This document shows, one piece after another, positions 1 through 9,421 of a DNA stretch of 64,000 nucleotides. The stretch spans positions 1 to 64,000 of the forward strand of contig CAWJXS010000002.1 in the NCBI GenBank assembly GCA_963846885.1. Reading direction: 5' to 3'. The notes under the pieces were generated by a model. It was not told the origin of the DNA, ran no database searches, and worked only from the letters and a program-made list of their open reading frames with translations. Every line of letters begins with the position of its first letter. Within the stretch, counting starts at the first letter, position 1. A program made the position numbers and the translations under genes. This DNA comes from RPQJ01 sp963846885 (lineage in GTDB: Bacteria; Pseudomonadota; Gammaproteobacteria; Steroidobacterales; Steroidobacteraceae).

Positions 1-573
1 CCAATGCGTATGACCTGCGCGCGCGCCAGAAGTGGGCGATGGAAGCGCTCTCGCTGCACGAGGCGAATCCGGGCCATCACTTCCAGATCTCGATCCAGCG
101 TGAGCAGCAGGATCTGCCGCGATTCCGTCGCTTCGGCGGCTACACGGCGTACAGCGAAGGCTGGGGCCTGTACGCCGAGTCGCTCGGGCCCGAGCTCGGC
201 ATGTACACCGATCCGTACCAGTACTTCGGCCGTCTCGAGGGCGAACTCTGGCGCGCCATCCGCCTGGTCGTCGACACCGGCCTGCATTCGAAGGGCTGGA
301 CGCGCGAGCAGGTGCTCGAATACATGGACGCGAACAGTTCCGCAGCCGAGGCGCGTCGCGTCTCCGAGGCCGAACGTTACATGGCCATCCCGGGCCAGGC
401 GCTCGCCTACAAGATCGGTCAGTTGAAGATCACCGAACTGCGTGCGCGGGCTGAAAAGGCCCTCGGCCCGAAGTTCGACGTGCGCAAGTTCCACCGCGGT
501 GCTGGCAGATGGGGCATTGCCCCTCGACGTGCTCGAGGCCAAGGTCGAGCGCTGGATCGAGAGCCAGCGCTGA
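1..573 (+). CDS. DUF885 family peptidase-like protein, C-terminal part, frameshifted near its end
   Basis: The gene enters from outside the window and reads in the frame that starts at base 3. It contains HEANPGHH (near base 57), the zinc-peptidase-like HExxxGHH signature of DUF885 proteins, followed by a GGYTAYSEGWGLYAE segment typical of the family. These proteins are usually exported and of unknown substrate. After KFDVRKFH (about 495) the frame breaks. The family-like tail ALPLDVLEAKVERWIE continues one base later and stops at 571-573. Restoring two bases (CGCGCGG instead of CGCGG near 495-500) would join the frames, so I read it as one gene with a probable sequence error. The M16 pair lies 18 bases downstream on the same strand. 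Confidence 0.8.
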
Positions 574-591
574 CGCGCGGGGGAGTGCGGC

Positions 592-2024
592 GTGCGAGTA
601 AAGAATGACGGCATCGATGGCCGCCGCGTGCGCGGCGTGCAGGGCAGGCTGACCGTGGTGTGCAGGGCTGCTGTCGCAGTCGCTGGCCTGGCATGGGCCG
701 TCGCGGTACGGCGGCGCCGCCCGCGGTGCCGGGGATGGATCAGATCGTCACGCGCACCCTGTCGAACGGCATGAAGCTGGTGGTGTGGCCCGACCGGGAC
801 ATCCCCAATGTCGCGATGTACACGTGGTACCGCGTGGGCAGCCGCAACGAACGGCCCGGCATCACGGGCATCTCGCACTTCTTCGAGCACATGATGTTCA
901 ACGGCACGAAGACGCGGGCCCCCGGGGAGTTCGACCGGGTCATGGAAGGCAGCGGCGGCAGCAACAACGCGTACACGAGCTCCGACGTCACCGTGTATCA
1001 GAACTGGTTTCCGAGTTCGACGACCGGGCTCATCTTCGACCTCGAATCCGACCGCATGCGCAATCTCGACTTCGCGCCGGAGAAAGTCACGAGCGAGCGG
1101 GGCGTCGTGTACTCCGAGCGCCGCGCGAGCGTCGACAATGACAATTTCGGCACGCTGCTCGAGCAGATGCAGGCCACCGCGTATGTGGCGCACCCGTACC
1201 AGATCCCGGTCATCGGCTGGCCGTCGGACATCGAAAGCTGGACCACTGCCGACCTGCAGCGTTACTACCAGCAGTACTACGCGCCGAACAACGCCGTGAT
1301 GTTCATCGTCGGCGACGTCGACCCCGAGGCCGTGTTCAAGCTGGCCGAGCAGTACCTCGCGACCTTGCCCGCACAGCCCGCGCCGCCGGCGGTCACGACA
1401 AAGGAGCCGCCACAGCTCGGCGAACGCCGCATCCGCATCGAGCGCGACGCGCAGACGCCGCTCATCGCGATGGCCTGGCACACGGCCGCGGCGGCAGATC
1501 GCGAGGCGCGTGTCATGGAGGTCCTGCTGTCGATCCTCGGCGGCGGCGACTCTTCGCGCCTGTACCAGCGTCTCGTCGCGCGCGAGCAGGCGGCCGTCGA
1601 CGTCGGCACGCAATTCGATGCCGGGTTCGATCCGGGCCTCGCCTGGGTCTACGCCGTGGTGCCGCCCGGAGGCGATGTAGCCCGCACCGAGCGGCTCATC
1701 GACGAGGAAATCGCCCGGCTGGCGAAGGATGGTCCCACGGCCACCGAGATCGCCAAGGCCCGCAACCAGGCGCTGGCCGGGTTCTGGCACGGACTCGAGA
1801 CCATCAGCGGCAAGGCGCAGGCACTCGGCGAATACGAGGTGTTCCACGGCGACTACCGCAAGCTCTTTGGCGCCCCTGCGGAGTACGAAAGCATCACGGC
1901 CGCGGAAGTGCAGCAGGCGGCCGCAACCGTCCTGCGGCGTGAGAACCGCACGGTCGGCATCCTCGAATCCAGGCCGGCGCCGACCGAGCCTGCGACCGCG
2001 TCCGCGCAGGGCGGTGCCCGATGA
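592..2024 (+). CDS. M16 family zinc metallopeptidase, catalytic partner
   Basis: Insulinase/pitrilysin-type peptidase. The HFFEH motif (HxxEH, bases about 876-890) gives two zinc ligands and the catalytic Glu, with the third ligand expected in the later ERGVVYSERR stretch. The mature part begins near PGMDQIVTRTLSNGMKL. The start is uncertain. The long frame opens at GTG 660 but its first residues are not a signal peptide. Another frame starting at GTG 592 has a good GGGGAG ribosome site and encodes a convincing signal sequence (VVCRAAVAVAGLAWAVA). One base lost near 690-730 would fuse the two, so I start the gene at 592. The stop overlaps the start of the second M16 gene (ATGA). The pair probably forms a periplasmic or outer-face heterodimer. 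Confidence 0.85.
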
Positions 2025-3433
2025 ACCGGCGTCTCGTGCTGGGCGCGTTGGCCCTCGCGTCCGTACTGGGCGCGCTGCCAGCGTTCGCTGCCGCGGGCGT
2101 GCAACTGCCGAGCTTCGTATCGTCCACCTTGCCGAACGGCGCGGTCGTCGCGCTGGTGGAAAAGCGCGACACGCCGCTGCTGTCGCTGAACGTCACCGTG
2201 CGTGGCGGCGCGCTCGGCGATGCGCCAGGCAGGGACGGCACGGCTTCGCTGTTCGCCGACCTGATCCAGAAGGGCGCCGGGACAAGGGACGCCGCGCAGT
2301 TCGCCGAGGCGATCGAGAACGTCGGTGGATCGCTATCGGCAGGAGCAGGCTCCGAGGCCCTGACGATCCGGGCGACGTTCCTGGCGCGCGACGCCGACCT
2401 GATGCTCGAACTCGTCGCCGACATGCTGCAGCGGCCTCGACTCGAGGCAGCGGAATTCGACCAGGTGCGCACCCTTGCGGTGCAGTCGATCGCGGCGGCG
2501 AAGGATTCCGACCCGCGGGCATTGCTCGGCAGCTACGGCGATGCCTGGCTGCTTCGCGGCCATCCATACGGCCGCCCCGTGGGCGGCAGCGAGTCGACGC
2601 TCGCGGCGATCGAGCTCGGCGACGTGCAGCATTTTTACCGCGACCAGGTCGGGGGCGACCGGCTCATCGTCACTATGGTCGGGGACTTTGAGGCGCCCGC
2701 GATGGCGCAAAAACTGGAAGGGAAATTCGGCGCGTGGCGCAAGGCGGCACTGCCGTTGCCGATCGCCGCGGCTCCTGCCAAGGCAACGGGCCGCACCGTG
2801 CTGCTGGTCGACAAGCCCGGCGCCACGCAGACCTATTTCTGGCTCGGCAACGTGGGTGCCTCGCGCACCGACCCCGCCCGGACGGCGCAGTCGGTGGTCA
2901 ATACCGTATTCGGCGGGCGCTTCACGTCGATGCTCAACACCGAGCTGCGCATCAAGAGCGGGCTCACGTACGGCGCCAGCGCTGGATTCGATCGCGGCTC
3001 GCAGCCCGGCGCGTTCAGCATCAGCTCGTTCACCGAGACGAGCAAGACGGTCGAGGCCATCGACATGGCGCTCGCCACGCTCGCGCGACTCCACCAGGAC
3101 GGGCTGAGCGCCGAGCAGCTGCAGTCTGCGCGCAGCTACATCCTCGGACAGTTTCCGCCGACGCTCGAGACGAACGGGCAGATCGCGGCACGGCTCGCCG
3201 ACATGCTGTTCCACGGCCTCGGCCCCGACGACGTGAACGAATATGCCACCCGGATTGCGCGTGTCGACGCGGAGGCCGCGCGCAAGGCGATCGAGCAATC
3301 GTTCCCGCGGCCCGAAGACCTCGCCATCGTGCTGATCGGCGATGCGGAAAAAATCCTCGACGCGGTGAAAAAATATGGTCCGGTCACTCAGATGAAGCTC
3401 ACCGACCCGCGCTTCGCGCCGGCAACGAAGTGA
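2021..3433 (+). CDS. M16 family peptidase, inactive partner
   Basis: A 470-residue M16 protein with a clear signal peptide (residues 1-23, ending PAFAAA). The position that should hold HxxEH reads GTASLFADL, so the zinc site is missing. In known proteobacterial M16 pairs such a subunit is the non-catalytic, substrate-binding partner of the active one, which here is encoded directly upstream with a 4-base overlap. The C-terminal domain keeps the family's SGLTYGASA stretch. The two proteins very likely act together on exported peptides; the substrate cannot be told from sequence. Confidence 0.9.
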   Translation: MNRRLVLGALALASVLGALPAFAAAGVQLPSFVSSTLPNGAVVALVEKRDTPLLSLNVTVRGGALGDAPGRDGTASLFADLIQKGAGTRDAAQFAEAIENVGGSLSAGAGSEALTIRATFLARDADLMLELVADMLQRPRLEAAEFDQVRTLAVQSIAAAKDSDPRALLGSYGDAWLLRGHPYGRPVGGSESTLAAIELGDVQHFYRDQVGGDRLIVTMVGDFEAPAMAQKLEGKFGAWRKAALPLPIAAAPAKATGRTVLLVDKPGATQTYFWLGNVGASRTDPARTAQSVVNTVFGGRFTSMLNTELRIKSGLTYGASAGFDRGSQPGAFSISSFTETSKTVEAIDMALATLARLHQDGLSAEQLQSARSYILGQFPPTLETNGQIAARLADMLFHGLGPDDVNEYATRIARVDAEAARKAIEQSFPRPEDLAIVLIGDAEKILDAVKKYGPVTQMKLTDPRFAPATK

Positions 3434-4083
3434 TGCAGCGTACGGCACTGCTGGCCGGCGCCACCGGGCTCGTGGGCGGCGAGTGCCTGCGGTTACTGCT
3501 GTCGTCGCCGGCCTATTCTCGGGTGATCGTCGTCACGCGCCGGCCAGTGGACTCGCTGGCGCAGCAGCCCAAGGCGCGCCAGGTCGTCGTCGATTTTGCG
3601 GCGCTCGCCAGCGTGCAGGCAGACTTGCGGGCCGATCATGTCTTCTGCGCGCTGGGCACGACGATCAAGAAGGCCGGTTCGCAGGCGAAGTTCCGCGAGG
3701 TTGATTTCGACTACCCGCTGCACTTGGCGACGCTGGCGCGTGCGCAAGGCGCAACACACTTCTCGCTGGTGAGCGCGCTGGGCGCGAACGCAAAGTCGGG
3801 AGTGTTCTATTCGCGCGTCAAGGGTGAGCTCGAGGATGCCGTGCGCGCGCAGGGCTGGCCGAGCCTGTGCCTGCTGCGGCCCTCCGTGATCGCTGGCGAA
3901 CGGCCCGAGTCCCGCCCGATCGAACGGCTGACGGAGCACGTCCTGCGGTTTGCGCCGCGCGCGTGGCGACCGGTGCCTGCGGCGGCGATCGCGGCTGCCA
4001 TGGTGGCCACGGCGCTGCGGGCCCCGGCAGGCGTGACCGTCATCGAGTCGGCTGACATTCCGCGGGCAGCCGCAGGCCGCTGA
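3433..4083 (+). CDS. NAD(P)-binding epimerase-like protein (HTATIP2-type)
   Basis: A 216-residue cytoplasmic protein with an N-terminal Rossmann motif GATGLVGG (residues 8-15) and no signal peptide. Conserved blocks such as FCALGTTIKKAGS, the YSRVKGELE segment and a LLRPSVIAGER loop are those of the atypical SDR group related to human HTATIP2/TIP30. The ATG at 3433 overlaps the stop of the M16 gene, which makes it the third gene of that operon. The gene converges on mscS-like with a 16-base gap. Substrate unknown; oxidoreductase activity is inferred from the fold only. Confidence 0.85.
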   Translation: MQRTALLAGATGLVGGECLRLLLSSPAYSRVIVVTRRPVDSLAQQPKARQVVVDFAALASVQADLRADHVFCALGTTIKKAGSQAKFREVDFDYPLHLATLARAQGATHFSLVSALGANAKSGVFYSRVKGELEDAVRAQGWPSLCLLRPSVIAGERPESRPIERLTEHVLRFAPRAWRPVPAAAIAAAMVATALRAPAGVTVIESADIPRAAAGR

Positions 4084-4099
4084 GCCCCGCGCTGCGCGC

Positions 4100-5824
4100 T
4101 TACGGCGCGTCGGGCGACGTGCGTCCGGGCGGCGTGGGCGAGTCGGCGTCGGCCAATCGCGCCGGCGCCTGGAACCACTGCTCCTTCGGCACGAACTTCT
4201 TGGCCTCGGGGTCGGCTTCGTAGTTGGGCGACATGATCTGCACGCCGTACTCGTTGAACACGTCCTGGATGTTGGCGTGCAGTTCGTCGAGCACGGTCAA
4301 CTTGAGCTTCGGGTCGGCCACGCAGACGACCAGCGTGTATTCGACGTAGAAATCCTGCAGCGCGGTCTGCACGACGCGCGGCGCCGGATCGGCCGCCACC
4401 AGCCTGGTGCGCGCAGCCGCGATCTGCAGCATCGCCTGCACCTGGCGCCACGGTGTGTCGTAGCCGATGGTGACCGACGTCGTGAGGCGGACGCCGCCAT
4501 TCGCCGCGAGCCGCGAATAATTCCGGGTCACGTTGCCGACCAGGAAGGCGTTGGGCAACGTGACCTCCACGTTGCGCAGCGTCTCGATGCGCGTCGTCAG
4601 GAAACCCACCGACGTCACGGTGCCTTCGGTTTCGCCGATCTGCACGAATTCGCCCGGGCGCAAGGCCTTGGTGTACATGAGCATCAGGCCGCTGACAGCC
4701 TGGTTGACGACGCCGGACGCGCCGATCGACAGCATCAAGCCGACGAACACGCCGATGCCCTTGAAGGCCTCGCTGTCGCTGCCGGGAATGTAGGGATACG
4801 CGGCGACCAGCGAGAACAGCCAGACGATGGCGATCAGCAGCCGCCCGGTGGGACGCGCGGTCGTCTCGTCGACCCACCCGACGGGGATGCGGCCTGCCTG
4901 CACTCCGTCGAAGAAGGCGCGGATCACGCGCACGACGAAGCGGGTGAGGAAGAAAATCAGCGCCACGAAGAGCAGTCCTGGTATCGCATGCAGGATGCCA
5001 CTGGCGAAGCTGCCGAGGCCGCCGAGCAGGTTGTCGAACAGTTCCTCGCCCCAGGGGCGCGTGTAGGGGAAGAACTCCAGCACCAATGCCGCCCACTGGT
5101 ACACGAGGAGCAGCGCGACTCCCCAGGCGAGGAGCCTGACGGGAACGATGGAGAGGTCGGCGAGGCCAGAGCGTCCGACGACGTGCTGGCTCCAGCTCGG
5201 GGCGAGCTTCACGGCACGACGCTGCACGGCCGCACGCACGCGGCTCGCAAAGAATCCGAATGCGCGGACGATCAGCCAGAGCAATGCCGCAAGCGCCAGG
5301 CTGGCCAGGAGGGTGTAGCCGACCGCACGCAGCATCGTGGCGGAGTTGCTGCTCTCGCGAATCTCGTCGAGCGCGAGTTGGAGGTTGCGTGCCGCGGCGT
5401 CGGCCGCAATCTGCGTGGTCTCGCCGGCCTCACGATTCACGTCCGCGTGCAGGATGCGGAAAACGAATTGCCCGTCGACCTGCAGCGCAATGCCCTCCGG
5501 TATGGGGTGCGTCGAGACGACGAGGGGCCCGCCGCGTTCGAGCGCCGCGTCGAGGCCACGCGAGATGGTTGCGACGCGTTCCGCAGGGGTCGCGCCGAAG
5601 ACCTGGGCGCGCAGCGTCGTAATCGGTCGGTTGAATACGACCAGATCCGCAGGCGCGGCGACGGCCGCTGGCGCCAAGCCTTCCTGCGCCTGCGCAGGGG
5701 CCTGTGCCTGGGCTTGATCCTCGGCCTGGGCGGCCAGGCCTGCTGCCGCAAAGAGCGAGAGCAGCGCGGCTGCCGCGAAGGCGGGCAAACGCCTGGGCGA
5801 GCGACGCGGCGGAGCTGTGGTCAT
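4100..5824 (-). CDS. MscS family mechanosensitive ion channel with N-terminal periplasmic domain
   Basis: The chosen start (ATG at 5824) gives 574 residues with a signal peptide (about 1-32) and an Ala/Gln-rich linker. The signal peptide would not be N-terminal if the upstream in-frame ATG at 5863 were used. A periplasmic domain of about 120 residues follows, then several hydrophobic segments and the MscS pore helix GLMLSIGASGVVNQAVSG. After it comes the beta domain (KALRPGEFVQIGETEGTVTSVG) and an alpha/beta C-terminal cage domain. The protein is longer than E. coli MscS (286 residues) and resembles the larger YbdG/YnaI-like members. It should sit in the inner membrane and release solutes under osmotic downshock. 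It stands alone. Confidence 0.88.
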   Translation of the reverse strand: MTTAPPRRSPRRLPAFAAAALLSLFAAAGLAAQAEDQAQAQAPAQAQEGLAPAAVAAPADLVVFNRPITTLRAQVFGATPAERVATISRGLDAALERGGPLVVSTHPIPEGIALQVDGQFVFRILHADVNREAGETTQIAADAAARNLQLALDEIRESSNSATMLRAVGYTLLASLALAALLWLIVRAFGFFASRVRAAVQRRAVKLAPSWSQHVVGRSGLADLSIVPVRLLAWGVALLLVYQWAALVLEFFPYTRPWGEELFDNLLGGLGSFASGILHAIPGLLFVALIFFLTRFVVRVIRAFFDGVQAGRIPVGWVDETTARPTGRLLIAIVWLFSLVAAYPYIPGSDSEAFKGIGVFVGLMLSIGASGVVNQAVSGLMLMYTKALRPGEFVQIGETEGTVTSVGFLTTRIETLRNVEVTLPNAFLVGNVTRNYSRLAANGGVRLTTSVTIGYDTPWRQVQAMLQIAAARTRLVAADPAPRVVQTALQDFYVEYTLVVCVADPKLKLTVLDELHANIQDVFNEYGVQIMSPNYEADPEAKKFVPKEQWFQAPARLADADSPTPPGRTSPDAP

Positions 5825-5907
5825 GCCTTCCCCTGGGTCTTGTTGTCGTCCGGTCCCGGCCATTGTAGCCGGGACTGGCGCAACGCGGCTCCGTGGGCCA
5901 GGGCCGA

Positions 5908-6891
5908 TCAGTGGGGCAGGGCGGCCACCAGCGCCGCGAGCTTGCGCGCGTCCGCATCGAACGCACGAATGCCCTCGGCGAGTTTCTCGGTGGCCATCGC
6001 GTCCTCGTTGTGCTGCCAGCGGAACGCAGGCTCATCCAGCGGCACGCGCTCGGCAGGGCTCGCCTTGGCTCCCGCAGGCGTCAATTGCGGGGTGACCGCG
6101 TCGGTGGCGGAGCCAAGCTGTTGCAGCAAGTCGGGGCTGATGGTGAGCAGGTCGCAGCCCGCGAGGTCGATGATCTGGGTCGTCTTGCGGAAGCTCGCGC
6201 CCATGACCTGCGTGCGGTAGTCGAACTTCTTGTAGTAATCGTAGATGCGCCTGACCGAAGCCACGCCGGGATCTTCGGCGCGAGCGATGTCGTCGACGCC
6301 GCGAGCCTTCTTGTACCAGTCGTAAATGCGGCCCACGAAAGGCGAGATGAGGGTGACGCCCGCGTCGGCGCAGGCCACCGCCTGGGCAAAGGAGAAGAGC
6401 AGCGTCAGGTTGCAGTGGATGCCGTCGCGCTCCAGTCGCCCTGCCGCACGGATTCCTTCCCACGTGCCCGCGATCTTCACCAGCACACGTTCGCGGCCGA
6501 TGCCGGCGGCGTCGTACAGCTCGATGAAGCGGCGGGCGCGGCGCTCCGTTGCGTCCGTGTCGAAGCTGTAGCGCGCGTCGACTTCCGTCGAAACCCGCCC
6601 CGGCACCAGCCCCAGGATTTCGCGACCGAAGCCGACGAAGAGGTGCTCCATCGCGGCATCGGTCCAGCCCGCCGCGGAGCGTGACCCGGCGGCCGCCACC
6701 GCTCCCTGCAGTATGTGGCCGTAGCGCGCGTCCTGCGCCGCCTTCAGGATCAGGCTGGGGTTGGTGGTGGCATCCTGCGGGCGGAAGCGCGCGATCGATT
6801 CGATGTCGCCCGTGTCGGCGACGATGGTCGAATAGCGACGCAGGGATTCGAGCTGGTTGGTCATGGGATTTGCCGTTGCGGAGGACGTCAT
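5908..6891 (-). CDS. tal: Transaldolase
   Basis: A 327-residue class I transaldolase. Visible family motifs are DATTNPSLI near the N terminus, the Schiff-base lysine in VLVKIAGTWEG, and SPFVGRIYDWYKK. It moves a dihydroxyacetone unit between sugar phosphates in the pentose phosphate pathway. The ATG at 6891 overlaps the phosphoketolase stop (ATGA), so the two are translationally coupled. An in-frame ATG at 6864 is the alternative. Coupling to phosphoketolase suggests the pair regenerates sugar phosphates from the erythrose 4-phosphate released by phosphoketolase. Confidence 0.95.
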   Translation of the reverse strand: MTSSATANPMTNQLESLRRYSTIVADTGDIESIARFRPQDATTNPSLILKAAQDARYGHILQGAVAAAGSRSAAGWTDAAMEHLFVGFGREILGLVPGRVSTEVDARYSFDTDATERRARRFIELYDAAGIGRERVLVKIAGTWEGIRAAGRLERDGIHCNLTLLFSFAQAVACADAGVTLISPFVGRIYDWYKKARGVDDIARAEDPGVASVRRIYDYYKKFDYRTQVMGASFRKTTQIIDLAGCDLLTISPDLLQQLGSATDAVTPQLTPAGAKASPAERVPLDEPAFRWQHNEDAMATEKLAEGIRAFDADARKLAALVAALPH

Positions 6892-9281
6892 GGCTGCCAC
6901 TTCCAGTCGCGCTCGGCCGGCCGGTCGATACCGTGCTCGTGCGCATAATTGCGGCATTCGATCTGCAGGTTGCGCATCTTTTCCTTCACGTGCGCGCCGG
7001 CCACCTGCAGGTGCGCCACGCGGTCGATCGCGTCGATCACCAGGCTGAAGCGGTCGACCTCGTTGTTGATCGCGAGCTCGAGCGGCGTGTTGATGTTGCC
7101 CTTCTCCTTGTAGCCGCGCACGTGCAGGTTGGCGTGGTTGGCGCGCCGGTAGGCCAGGCGGTGGATGAGCCACGGATACCCATGGAAATTGAAGATGACC
7201 GGGCGATCGAGCGTGAACAGCGAGTCGAAGTCGCGATCCGGCAGCCCGTGCGGATGCTCGCGCGGGGGCGTGAGCGTGAACAGGTCCACGACGTTCACGA
7301 AGCGGATCTTCAAGCCGGGGAAGTGCTGGCGCAGGATCGCGGTGGCCGCGAGCGCCTCTTGCGTCGCGATGTCGCCGCACGCGGCCATCACCACGTCCGG
7401 CACGTGCCCGGCGTCATTGCTCGCCCAGTCCCAGAGGCCGATGCCCTTGTTGCAGTGGCTGATGGCAGTTTCCATGTCCAGGAACTGCAGGTGGTTCTGC
7501 TTGTCGCACACGATGACGTTGATGTGGTCGGTGCTGCGCAGGCACTGGTCCGCGACGGCGAGCAGGCAGTTCGAATCCGGCGGCAGGTAGATCCGCGTCA
7601 CGGACGGGCTCTTGTTGCAGACGACGTCGAGGAAGCCCGGGTCCTGGTGGGTGAAACCGTTGTGATCCTGGCGCCAGACGGTCGAAGTGATCAGCAGGTT
7701 GAGCGACGCGACCGGCGCACGCCAGGGCAGCTCCTCACAGATGTCGAGCCACTTCGCGTGCTGGTTGAACATCGAGTCGATCACGTGGACGAAGGCTTCG
7801 TAGGTCGAGAAGAAACCGTGCCGACCCGTGAGCAGGTAGCCTTCGAGCCAGCCTTCCAGCGTGTGCTCCGACAGCATCTCCATCACGCGCCCGTCGACCG
7901 CGAGTTCGCCGCCTTCGGCGTCCACCGGCAGCCTGTCCGCGAGCCAGGTCTTGCCGCTGGCCTGGTACACGGCGTCGAGCTTGTTCGACGACGTCTCGTC
8001 CGGCCCGAACACGCGGAAGTTGTCGGTGTTCAGCCGCAGGATGTCGCGCAGGAACTCGCCCAGCTTGCGGGTGTTGCCCGCTTCCGTGGCGCCCGGCTTT
8101 TTCACGGGCACGCCGTACTCGCGGAAATCCGGCAGGCGCAGTGCCCGTCGCAGCTGGCCGCCGTTCGCATGCGGGTTCGCGCTCATGCGCTGGCGCCCCT
8201 GGGGCGCGAGCTTTTTCAGTTCTGGAACGAGCCGTCCCGCGGCATCGAACAGTTCCTGCGGCCGGTAGCTGCGCAGCCATTGCTCCAGGGCCTTGAGGTT
8301 GGCTGGATTCTCGCGGACGTCGGCAAGCGGCACCTGGTGCGAGCGCCACGAGCCCTCGATGGTCTTGCCGCCGACCTTGCGCGGCCCCGTCCAGCCCTTG
8401 GGGCTGCGCAGGACGATCATGGGCCAGCGGGCGCGGACAGCCTTGCCCGTGCGGCGCGCCTCGGCCTGGATGCGCCGGATTTCGAGCACGCAGCGCTCCA
8501 TCGTCTCGGCCATCGCCGCGTGCATCGTGAGCGGGTCGTCGCCCTCGACGAAGTGCGGGGTCCAGCCAAGCCCACGAAACAGCGCGTCGAGTTCCTCGTG
8601 CGAGATGCGCGCGAGCAGCGTCGGGTTGTTGATCTTGAATCCATTCAGGTGCAGCACGGGCAGGACTGCTCCGTCGCGCACGGGGTTCAGGAACTTGTTC
8701 GAGTGCCAGGCCGTGGCAAGCGGGCCGGTTTCCGCCTCACCGTCGCCGACCACCACGGCCACGATCAGGTCGGGGTTGTCGAAAGCCGCGCCGAACGCGT
8801 GCGACACGCTGTAGCCGAGTTCACCACCCTCGTGGATCGATCCGGGTGTTTCGGGCGTGCAATGGCTGCCGATGCCGCCGGGGAACGAGAACTCCTTGAA
8901 GAACTGCCGCAGCCCTTCGACGTCCTCGCCCTTGTTCGGGTAGATCTCGGCGTACGTGCCCTCGAGGTAGACCGGCCCCAGCACGCCGGGGGCGCCGTGT
9001 CCCGGGCCTGCCAGAAAGATCGCGTCCAGGCCGTACTTGATGATCAACCGGTTCAGGTGCACGTACGTGAAGCTGAGGCCCGGGCTCGAGCCCCAGTGTC
9101 CCAGCAACCGGTTCTTCACGTGGTCCGGTTGCAACGGCTCGCGCAGCAAGGGATTGTCGCGCAGGTAGATCATTCCGGCCGCGAGGTAGTTGCAGGCGCG
9201 CCAGTACGCGTCGATCTGCCGCAACTCCGCCGCCGTCAGTCCACCTTTGGTGCCTGCGGTTCGTCCTGCCCGTTTCGCCAT
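6888..9281 (-). CDS. xfp: Xylulose-5-phosphate/fructose-6-phosphate phosphoketolase
   Basis: A 797-residue thiamine-diphosphate enzyme of normal family length. Diagnostic stretches are GHWGSSPGLSF, FLAGPGHGAPGV, the cofactor loop GDGEAETGPLATAWHS, HNGFTHQDPGF and the C-terminal HGYPWLIHRLAYRR. It cleaves xylulose 5-P or fructose 6-P with phosphate to acetyl-phosphate plus glyceraldehyde 3-P or erythrose 4-P in the cytosol. I start it at ATG 9281 (MAKRAG) rather than the upstream in-frame ATG at 9341. The leader before 9281 contains an 8-bp inverted repeat that could be an operator. No acetate kinase lies in the window. Confidence 0.95.
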   Translation of the reverse strand: MAKRAGRTAGTKGGLTAAELRQIDAYWRACNYLAAGMIYLRDNPLLREPLQPDHVKNRLLGHWGSSPGLSFTYVHLNRLIIKYGLDAIFLAGPGHGAPGVLGPVYLEGTYAEIYPNKGEDVEGLRQFFKEFSFPGGIGSHCTPETPGSIHEGGELGYSVSHAFGAAFDNPDLIVAVVVGDGEAETGPLATAWHSNKFLNPVRDGAVLPVLHLNGFKINNPTLLARISHEELDALFRGLGWTPHFVEGDDPLTMHAAMAETMERCVLEIRRIQAEARRTGKAVRARWPMIVLRSPKGWTGPRKVGGKTIEGSWRSHQVPLADVRENPANLKALEQWLRSYRPQELFDAAGRLVPELKKLAPQGRQRMSANPHANGGQLRRALRLPDFREYGVPVKKPGATEAGNTRKLGEFLRDILRLNTDNFRVFGPDETSSNKLDAVYQASGKTWLADRLPVDAEGGELAVDGRVMEMLSEHTLEGWLEGYLLTGRHGFFSTYEAFVHVIDSMFNQHAKWLDICEELPWRAPVASLNLLITSTVWRQDHNGFTHQDPGFLDVVCNKSPSVTRIYLPPDSNCLLAVADQCLRSTDHINVIVCDKQNHLQFLDMETAISHCNKGIGLWDWASNDAGHVPDVVMAACGDIATQEALAATAILRQHFPGLKIRFVNVVDLFTLTPPREHPHGLPDRDFDSLFTLDRPVIFNFHGYPWLIHRLAYRRANHANLHVRGYKEKGNINTPLELAINNEVDRFSLVIDAIDRVAHLQVAGAHVKEKMRNLQIECRNYAHEHGIDRPAERDWKWQP

Positions 9282-9292
9282 GAGAATGAGTC

Positions 9293-9321
9293 CTTGCCTG
9301 TGGGTTGTCGTCGCAGGCAAG
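9293..9321. repeat. 8-bp inverted repeat in the phosphoketolase leader
   Basis: CTTGCCTG at 9293-9300 and CAGGCAAG at 9314-9321 are perfect inverted copies separated by 13 bases. They begin 12 bases upstream of the phosphoketolase start codon. In this position the sequence could be an operator or a leader hairpin. It lies in the 140-base divergent gap between phosphoketolase and the DUF481-like gene. Function is inference only. Confidence 0.35.
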
Positions 9322-9421
9322 CATCCAACACTGCGGCGCACGATGCCAGCGGCATGCAGGCATCACGAAGGCGCAGCGCGCGGTAACATTCAGTGCAATC
9401 GAATTCAGGGAGCGCCAGGGG

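Noticed and set aside
6549..9386. A 945-codon open frame on the plus strand opposite phosphoketolase and transaldolase
   Set aside because: Arg/Val/His-rich sequence without motifs, mirror of real coding on the other strand; a common effect of high GC.
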